This document shows positions 56,681-64,000 of a stretch of 64,000 nt of DNA, piece after piece. A model generated the notes under the pieces. That model ran no database searches, was not told where the DNA came from, and worked only from the letters and a program-made list of their open reading frames with translations. This DNA is from Chlorella sorokiniana (lineage: Eukaryota > Chlorophyta > Trebouxiophyceae > Chlorellales > Chlorellaceae), in NCBI GenBank assembly GCA_025917655.1, contig CP084619.1, forward strand, positions 2,337,001-2,401,000, written 5' to 3'. Each line of letters opens with the position of its first letter. Position 1 is the first letter of the stretch. The translations under genes and the position numbers were made by a program.

Positions 56681-58404
56681 ATGCTGCGGGTCTCCCATCT
56701 CACGACACTGCGTGAGAGCCGCTGCACCGCCTGTCGCTGTCACCAAGGGTCGCCTCCCCCTTCGGTTCCTGCAGTGCTTCGTGGGCCTGTTTCTCTTCTT
56801 CGTCATCTTGGCAGGGCACGGAACGAGCAGCAGCAGCACACCCCCTCGCGGCAACCTGGCGCGCGTGGCGGGGGCGCGGCAGGCAGGGCGCGGGCGCCGA
56901 CCTCGCAGCTCGGCGCCGGCCAGACGGCGAGCCGCGCCTGTTCACGGCCAGGGTGGTGCAGGAGTTCCCGCACGACGCCCAGGCCTTCACCCAGGGCCTG
57001 CAGTTTGACCGTATCTGCGACAGCGGCGGCAGCGGCGGCGGCAGCGACGACGCGGAGCAGGCGCAGTGCAGGCGAGGGAGCGAGTGGCGGCAGCTTGGCA
57101 GCAGCTCCCTCGCGGCCGCTGCCGCTGCCTTGGCCTGCCTTCAACTGCTGCCCCTGGGCGGTCAGGTTGGGAGGGAACCCAAGCCGGCAGTTGAGCAGCG
57201 CTCCATTCGGCTGCCAACAGTGCACACTCTGACAGCTGCTCTCGCCATCACTGCCGCACGCAGGGACGTGCTGTGGGAGTCGACCGGCCTGCACGGCCGC
57301 TCCACGGTGCGGGAGGTGGAGCTGGCCAGCGGACGAGTGCTGCGCAGCCGCCAGCTGCCCAAGCAGGACTTTGGAGAGGGCATCACGCGGCACAGCGACA
57401 GGTGCGGGGAATGCGAGCGGGGGCTGCTGCCCGCGGCTGCAGCGGCGGCATGCGCCTGCCGCGCTGCCTCCTGCCTCTCCTGCGCTCGAGCACTGCACGC
57501 TGTTGCCAGCCTCCTGTAGTTGCGCTGCAGGCTGTACCAGGTGACCTGGATGAGCGGCAAGATGTGGAGCTACGCGGCGGCAGACTTTGAGGATGTGCAG
57601 GAGGCGGCCACGCAGCTCAGCGACGGCTGGGGGTCACCAGCGACGGCACGCACCTCATTGTGGGCGACTCGAGCGACACGCTGACGTGGGTGGACCCGGC
57701 GGCGGGGATGGCCAGCGTGCGCCAGGTCGCGGTGCAAGGTGCGTGCTGTGCGCGGCTGGCGCTGGCAAGGGGGCATGCCTGGCGGGGCAGCCGTGGCGGC
57801 GGTGAGCTCAGCATGCGGTTGACAGCCGCCACATCCCAGCCACATGCTATCACCAGCTGGTGTGGCGCTCCTACATTCCTCCAAACAAGCCTCCAATGAG
57901 TGTACCAGGCTTCCCCCATCCTGGATTGTCGCATTGGCAGTCCACCCAACGTGAAAACCAGCCCAAGCTGACCGGTCACACAACCACCCCACCTGCTGCC
58001 GCAGACGGTGACACCCCTGTGCCCTGGCTCAATGAGCTCGAGTATGTGGAGGGGCAGGTGTGGGCCAACGTGTGGCACACCGACTGCATTGCGCAGATAG
58101 ACCCCGTCAGCGGCCAAGTCTTGGGCTGGGTGCTGGCACCAGGGCTGGCGCGGCGCGCGGCGGCGGCAGCCAATGGCCAGCTGGACCGGGAGGCCGTGCT
58201 GAATGGCATTGCGTACGACGCAGCCGGCGGCCGCCTCTTCCTGACGGGCAAGCTGTGGCCGCGGGTGTACCAGGTGGAGCTGGAGGAGGTGGGGGAGGGG
58301 CAGCGGGGGAGCAGCTGGAGAAGGCGCGGCGGCTGTGCATCCAGCGCAATGTGCGGGGCGCCGCTTGCTTGCGCTGCGGCAGAACAGCAGCCTTGAACGC
58401 ATGA
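56681..58404 (+). CDS. Plant-type glutaminyl-peptide cyclotransferase
   Basis: The enzyme turns N-terminal Gln of secreted peptides into pyroglutamate. The N-terminus includes a membrane anchor, RFLQCFVGLFLFFVILAGHG (about 56760-56820), read in a different frame from the next block, so the start at 56681 is provisional. The catalytic beta-propeller opens with LFTARVVQEFPHDAQAFTQG. VLWESTGLHGRSTVREVELA, PKQDFGEGIT, YQVTWMSGKMWSYAAADFED, GWGVTSDGTHLIVGDSSDTL, PWLNELEYVEGQVWANVWHT with DCIAQIDPVSGQVLGWV, and LNGIAYDAAGGRLFLTGKLW follow in family order (glutamine cyclotransferase, PF05096). The end may be EKARRLCIQRNV (stop about 58404) or, in the other frame, a stop at 58396. Two or three frame slips at G/C runs are needed. 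A secretory-pathway location is expected. Confidence 0.84.
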
Positions 58405-58734
58405 CACGCCCTCTGTCACACAACACGTAGACGTTAATCGCTGGGTGCGGAGGCTTACAAATCAAGGAAACAATGGCAAACAGAGGAAACTCTGACTTGG
58501 CGCCAAGGCACAGTCATGGTCCAGCGCAGACAGCAGTACCTCCCCCGCAATGCAGCAACCCTCATCCTCAGTTGCGGGCCTCGGCGGCACGTTTCTGCTT
58601 CACATCGATCCTTTGACGCCGGCTGGCATCGCTTGTGGGCAATCTGCAGCTCCCCAGCTTGCCGCCTTGTCACATCATCCAAAGCTGCCTCAGCGGCCGT
58701 CCGCATACGATCTGGTGGCGTTTGCAGCGGCGCC
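58405..58734. other. Intergenic region upstream of the P450 gene
   Basis: About 330 bases between same-strand genes. No feature was recognised; it should hold the cyclase 3' UTR and the P450 promoter. Confidence 0.4.
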
Positions 58735-61700
58735 ATGGAACTCGCTGTTGCAGCAGCAGCGGTCTTGGTGGCTGTAGTGGTTGCCCTGCTGGTGTTGAGC
58801 AGGGGCGGCGGCGGCATTCCCAACCCTTTTCCGATCTGGAGCGACCTGGTCCTCGAGGTGTCACGTACAGGGGGCTTCCCCGGTGGGTTGGTGTGGCCCT
58901 GCGCTGCGTAAGCACCGACCTGTGCACCAGCTTGGCATTTGCCGTGAAATCGGCTGGTGCGCGTGCGGCACCGCACTAAAGCTGCCGCCGCCGCCGCTCC
59001 CCGCCGACCCCCAGACATGGTGAAGCTGCACGCCCAGCACGGCCCGCTCTTCTGGTGGCGCTTCCTGGGGCGCCGCATGCTCATGGTGGCCACCTACGAC
59101 GCCTGCAAGAAGGTCCTTATGAGCGAGGGCACCTACGGTGAGTTGGGGCGGCGGCGCCCAGCCAGTGTGACCCACCAGCACGCGGCGGGCGTTGGAGCAT
59201 GGCAAGCATGGGCACCCCACCTGGCTGTGTTGTGCGCCGCTGCGGTGCAGTCAAGGCTGACTATCCCGAGAGCGTGAAGCAGATGCTGGGGCCCTGGGGC
59301 ATGGTGAACGTCGACGGCAAGCGCCACACGCGCATCAAGTGAGCGACCCGGCCCGATGCACCCCACTCGTGCGCCAGGTCGGGGACAGAAGCGAAAGCTG
59401 CCATTGGGACCAGCGGCACTTCATGATTCCGCCAGAAATGTGGGCTCTCGGCCCAAGGGCAACACAGCCAACCGGACCTGTGCCGCCCTGCCCCCCCAGG
59501 CGTCTGACCCAGGCCGCATTCACCCCCAAGGCCATCCGCGGCTACCTGCCCCGCATGCAGACTGTGGCGGAGGAGGCGGTGGCCAAGTGGTCTGCCGAGG
59601 GAGACGTGCTGTGAGACTGGCTGCCGCCTGCACCACCGCCAGCTTCAGCACTCAGCCCGGCTGCATCGCCGCGTGCGCATGCCTAGCGCTGCCTTGCAGC
59701 AAGGTTCCTGCCTTGGCTTGCGCTGTCGCCCCCATATCCTTTTACCCTGGCCTGCTTTGGGTTGCTCTCGTGCGCGAGCGCCCCCCTCCTCCCCCGCTCC
59801 ACCTACCTGCCTCTGCTTCCTTGCTCCGCTCCCATCAAACACCCCCAAACTGCAGCGCTTACCAGGAAATGAAGTGGTTCACCTTTCGCGTGATGGTGGA
59901 AATCATCGTGGGCATCGACGACAGCTGGACCAGCCCCCAGGCCTTCCCGGCCGTCGCCGCCGCCTTTGCCACGTGGCTGGAGGGCCTGTTCAGGTGGGGG
60001 CCGGCGGCACGTGGGAGGCGTGCGGGGCCGGCGACCCTGTCGTGCGCTCCTCCTGCTGTGCCGTGTGGATGGTGCCCGCCCCACTCAGGGACCAATGGCA
60101 GCGTCCGCCTCTGTTTCTGCGCAGCTTCCCGTCAAGATTCCAGGCACCGCTTTCGCCAGGGGCATGAAGGCCAAGGATGAGCTGATGCGCCGCATCCACG
60201 CCTCGCTGGACATTGTGGAGCAGCGGGCAGCGGAGGGCGGCCGCGACAGCGCCGCCGCCGTCGACGACGACCAGCCGACTGTGATCGACCTGCTGCGGGC
60301 CAGCCGCGATGAGGAGGGGCGTGGCCTCACCAGGCACGTGCAGCCTCGCGTCGCTGCCGGCAGGCACACGCTCAGTGTCCGGGCCTGCCCGCTGGCGAGT
60401 CGCCGTCGCTCAGCATTGGCATTCGCTAGGAGGCCCATCCTCACACGCACAAGCCAGGCGTGCACGCACCCACCCGCTCACTCACCCACCAAACACAAGC
60501 ACACATCCCGCAGGGACCAGATTGCCGACACGCTGCTGACGCTGCTGTTTGCGGGCCACGACACTTCCTCCACCACCCTGGTCCGCATCTTTCAGCACCT
60601 GCACGCGCACCCCGAGGCGGTGGCACGCCTGCAAGAGGAGCATGTGTGTGGGCGAGGGTGGTGGTTTGTGTGTGTGTTTGGAAGGGGATGGGGGGTGGGG
60701 GGGGGGGGGGATGGTTTGCGTACCGCCAGCAATATAGGCAGCACGCCCTGCTGTCCTCAGGCTCTCCGCTCCGCCCTTACCATGCCGCCCCCCCAGGCCG
60801 AGGTGGTGGCCAAGCACGGCCCTGCCATGAGCGAGGCGGCCCTGGAGGACATGCGGTACACCGACGGCGTCATCCGCGAGGCTATGCGCATCACCCCCAT
60901 CATCGCGGGCTTCCCCGCCTCGCGCTGCAGGTACGGGAGGAAGGCGGGAGGAAGGCGACGGGGGGGGGCGCGCGAGCAAATTGTTGCAGGGTTGGGGCTG
61001 GCCTGGGCAGGACTGCAGGGGTGTGTGCCCAGGGTGAACGGCCCACAGGCACTCCCGGCCCCAGCTGCCCCCACAGCCAGCGCTGCCTGCGTGTGTGCCG
61101 TGTGACTGCTCGCCTCCCTCTCAAGCATGGCCTGGCCAGCACCTGCTCACTCCCCACCCGTGCAGGACTTTGAGCTTTGCGGCTACACGGTGCCCAAGGG
61201 CACCCGCATGCAGTGCTCCCTGGCGCAGCCGCTTCTCACAGACGCCAGGTGCGCCCGACCCCCCCCCCCCAAGGCACAGGCGCCCGTTGTTCTGAGCGGC
61301 CCGCTGCTTAGCTTCACTCACTCCACAACACGCAGCAAGCCAGCGTCACTGCTTGTTGCCAGCCAGTCAGCCTGAATTCTTTACAGCTTCACAGCTGGCC
61401 CGGCGCCCTCCCACCGCGTCTGCTGGCGTGCAGGTGGCAGGACGAGGATGACCCGCTGGCCTTCAAGCCCGAGCGCTGGGCGGGCCAGAAGGACGGCGCG
61501 TGGATCCCCTTTGGAGGCGGTCCCCGCCTGTGCGTCGGCTACGCTCTGGCCATGGTGGAGATGAAGGTAAGGGGGCGGGCGCGGGAGGGACAGTCATGTC
61601 TAGAGCATAACACGCGGACGCGTGTGCTTGACACAGGCTCCGCCGCAAGGAATCCCGCCGTCGCTCCAGCGTGCACGCCGCCGCGCCCCCGGGGCCCTGC

Positions 61701-61840
61701 AGGTCCTGCTGGCGGCCATCTTCCGGGGGCATGCTGTGAAGCTGCAGCAGCCCGACGAGCCCTGGCTGCTCTTCCCGCTCGCCCGCCCCAAGCACGGCAT
61801 GCCCGCCCGCATCGTGCCTGCCACCGCGGCGGAGGAATGA
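58735..61840 (+). CDS. Cytochrome P450 monooxygenase, CYP85-clan-like
   Basis: The ATG at 58735 gives the membrane anchor MELAVAAAAVLVAVVVALLV and the hinge GIPNPFPIWSD. Ten or so exons follow. The early part has VKLHAQHGPLFWWRFLGRRM, DYPESVKQMLGPWGMVNVDG with KRHTRIK (C-helix) and RLTQAAFTPKAIRGYLPRMQ. The I-helix is IADTLLTLLFAGHDTSSTTL (A-G-H-D-T, about 60550-60575). The K-helix ExxR motif is in DGVIREAMRITPIIAGFP. FELCGYTVPKGTRMQ and PLAFKPERWAGQKDG precede the heme block WIPFGGGPRLCVGYALAMVE, with the thiolate Cys near 61533. The protein ends MPARIVPATAAEE. AGHDTSS and FGGGPRLC are typical of the CYP85 clan (sterol, terpenoid and carotenoid-derived hormone chemistry), but the substrate cannot be told. 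The intron after RLQEEH carries a GT/G tract. Confidence 0.93.
60661..60710 (+). repeat. (GT)n and poly(G) tract in a P450 intron
   Basis: The tract begins within about 20 bases of the donor after the LQEEH-coding exon. Confidence 0.85.
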
Positions 61841-62591
61841 TTTTGCCCATGGTTAGGTGCTGGCATGATGTATCGCCATCCAGCCTTGTATGTGGATGTC
61901 GCCTGGCACATTTCATGTCATCTGATCGAGATTCCCGGTCTTGCTCTTGTTGCTCCCTTGCGTTGCTTGCATTCCACCCTGTTTTTTGCTGCGGAGCACC
62001 CCTAGTGGCCTATGGACATTCTCGCCGTCATTCATGAAGAGAATCTGGAGATCAACCATTCGTGCAGGCAGCAGGCAGGATGCAAGCCAGCTTGAGCTGC
62101 TGCTGCTGCTGCGACTGTGGCTCAGCGGCCGGCAGATTAGAAATAGGGCGGTGATGCAATGGAGGAGTCTGCCCTTAAAGTTTGCAGTAATGTCTTAAAG
62201 TGCGTTTGTCTTAGTAATGCCAACACGAGGCTCTCAACACAGTCGTCCAAACCAGTGTTTGCACGCGGTGCACACATTGGTGCAGGAGGCACCAATAATC
62301 AATTAGTGTTGGTCGCTGCATAAGCTGGCACTGTGGACTGCCTTGCAAGGTTTCCTGCCTCGCCGTTAGATTTCGGTGGGTTCAAGGCGTGGTTGCAGCC
62401 AGTTCGTCGTGCCGAATGCTGTGCGAGCGACCTTATGCCGTGATCACAGCTGCGCGGTCGCAACAGGGCAGGCGTAGGCCCACCTGCCGCTGAACCGCCG
62501 CTGGCGCCTGCGCGACCCTTCCCATGTCGCTCACCTGCAGACTGGCCTCATGTGAGGCTGCGCAGCCCTTGCCGATCGCTTGCTTGGAACG
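61841..62591. other. Intergenic region upstream of the SGNH-domain gene
   Basis: About 750 bases of lower GC with a (CTG)n stretch near 62097-62115. No gene, tRNA or TGTAA signal was recognised. Confidence 0.4.
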
Positions 62592-64000
62592 ATGGCTGGA
62601 GCCACCATGCTGCACATTGCCTCATCAGCCATGTCTCTGCTCATGTGTGTGGTGGTGCTGCTGCACCTTGTGCGGCCCCCGACCAATTTTGTCGCGCTGC
62701 GCGGTCTGGGCCGTGACGGCGGCGTGGCAGCCGTGGAAGGCGCCAGGCCATCAGCAGCACGACTGCATGCTGGCAGTGTCGGATGGATGGTGGCAGCGCA
62801 CCACCCCAGGGCTGCAGTGAGTGCTGCGGGCGTCTTTGCGCTGCATGCTGGGCTACCAAGCGCGGAGGCATCCGACTGCTGCTGCTGTGGCGAGAGGCCG
62901 GTGGTTGCCCTCTGCAGGATAGCATGGTCTGATCTGCCCATCAACATAGCCGTGAGGAACCCTGCAGACACATTCAAGGCCTGGAACGAGGTATGCGAGC
63001 CCCTGCCGCTGCCCTTGCGCACACACGGGCTGCGCCGCCGCGTGTGGTCGTCTGTTGGTCCGCCTCCATTCCGCCTTGCATCCGGCCGTCTTGCCCTGCA
63101 GACGCTGGCCTACCAGTGGGTGTGGCACCAGCACAGTGAGTGCGACCTGCGGCGGCGGACGCGGCCCGAAATCGCCGCTCTCTTCGCCAACCGGCGCCTG
63201 GCCTTCATTGGAGACAGCCACGTGCGCTACTTCCACAACTGGGTGGCCAGCGCGCTGGGAGGTGATTGCGAGGCGGGTGGGGTCTTGGCAGGGGTTGTGT
63301 GCGCCGCAGGCAGCGTCGTTTCTGCACGGCCCAGGCCCTCCCTCTGCGTCAACCAGCGCCCTGGAGCCCTGGCCGTGTGGCCTCCCCACTAGTGGAACCG
63401 AAAGTACTCTCGGTTATTGCGCCTCGGGGCAAGCACTCGCCTGCCCCCATGAGCATACGGCACTCCTCTCCTCATGGTGCCCTCACTCTCCACCCTGCTT
63501 CTGTTCACAGGCGCCCAGTACTCCAAGGTTGACTCCAAGAAGCCGCAGGTTGCCCACAACAAGGGGCAGCGCCTGCCCCGCCTCAACACCACCCTCACCA
63601 TCAACATGACCCACCTGGCCTCTGAAATACAGGCATACTTGGAGACGTGGTGAGTCGCCGCAGGAGTTTCAGGGTAGCGGGGCAAGAAGGAGAGCAGCGC
63701 CCTGCGGCGGATGCATCCTGGCCCTGCAGCACACCCCTGCACCCCGCCTGCGCACAGGAGCAGGCCCTGGCCCGACCTGCTGGTCATGGATGCGGCGGTG
63801 TGGCACCTTTTCACCAACAAAAACATCACCGACTACACGCAGCAGATGCTGGGCCTGCTGCACACGCTGAAGACGCGGGTGGGTGGCGCAGCGGGCAGCG
63901 GCCGCTGCCACTTGCTGGAGGTTGCACTCCCCCAGGAGCGGGCTGGCGTGGCGGACTGCATGCTGAACCCACCCTTGCAGTCACGGTGCTTCTGGTGAGC
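62592..64000 (+). CDS. SGNH/PC-esterase-like membrane protein (CAS1/TBL type), 3' end beyond window
   Basis: The ATG at 62592 gives MAGATMLHIASSAMSLLMCV with VVLLHLVRP, one membrane anchor. Later exons give TLAYQWVWHQHSECDLRRRT, RRLAFIGDSHVRYFHNWVAS (the GDS block with the nucleophile Ser, about 63212), GAQYSKVDSKKPQVAHNKGQ and LNTTLTINMTHLASEIQAYL. The last complete exon is WPDLLVMDAAVWHLFTNKNI, where D-x-x-W-H may carry the rest of the triad. The W-x-x-C, GDS and D-x-x-x-WH order is shared by plant TBL and CAS1-type O-acetyltransferases that modify glycans. Whether membrane helices of the CAS1 type follow cannot be seen because the gene runs off the right edge. A Golgi polysaccharide acetyltransferase or esterase is the best guess. 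Confidence 0.7.

Noticed and set aside
1-64000. CRISPR arrays, tRNA or rRNA genes, and retroelements
   Set aside because: No regularly spaced repeats, no clear T-arm or D-arm signatures, no rRNA-like sequence, and no reverse transcriptase, integrase or long terminal repeats were recognised by eye.

Overview
The window is nuclear DNA of a GC-rich, intron-dense green alga, most likely a Chlorella-type trebouxiophyte. Supporting signs are many short GT-AG introns, gene families typical of Viridiplantae (VPS11, plant-type glutaminyl cyclase, At4g37920-like plastid protein, GH128 and GH5_7 wall glycosidases, a GPR1/FUN34/YaaH transporter), TGTAA-type polyadenylation signals and alternating transcription directions. 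No organelle, bacterial or retroelement sequence was recognised.

Layout, left to right: a membrane-anchored class 3 lipase (minus, cut by the left edge); VPS11 (plus); a Pcc1/KEOPS subunit (minus); a bestrophin-like anion channel (plus); a small basic ORF (minus); a [2Fe-2S] thioredoxin-like plus TPR protein (plus); SFT2 (minus); a secreted GH128 glycosidase (plus); a GPR1/FUN34/YaaH transporter (minus); an SLC17/ANTR-like MFS transporter (plus); a long coiled-coil protein (minus); a VAP/MSP protein (plus); a secreted GH5_7 mannanase-like protein (plus); a SET-domain RLSMT-like methyltransferase (minus); a two-RRM RNA-binding protein (minus); a Fanzor/TnpB-like RuvC nuclease (plus); a Golgi-type sulfotransferase (minus); an At4g37920-like protein (minus); a BFR1-like coiled-coil protein (plus); a glutaminyl-peptide cyclotransferase (plus); a cytochrome P450 (plus); and an SGNH/PC-esterase-like membrane protein (plus, cut by the right edge). 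The genes are unrelated housekeeping and metabolic genes and do not form an operon or cluster. Themes that recur are endomembrane traffic (VPS11, SFT2, VAP, BFR1) and secretion or cell-wall chemistry (GH128, GH5_7, sulfotransferase, PC-esterase-like, glutaminyl cyclase).

The most interesting locus is 44233-45809. It carries all three RuvC motifs and the four-cysteine zinc ribbon of the Fanzor family of eukaryotic RNA-guided nucleases, with a spliceosomal intron between the zinc ribbon and the last catalytic motif.

One caution applies throughout. In at least 14 places the conserved protein shifts frame at a short C or G run, and nearly always in the direction that one missing base would cause. 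The simplest reading is systematic under-calling of homopolymers in the assembly. Breaks in reading frame here should therefore not be taken as pseudogenes without read-level evidence. Exon limits were judged by eye; gene ends are generally firmer than starts.
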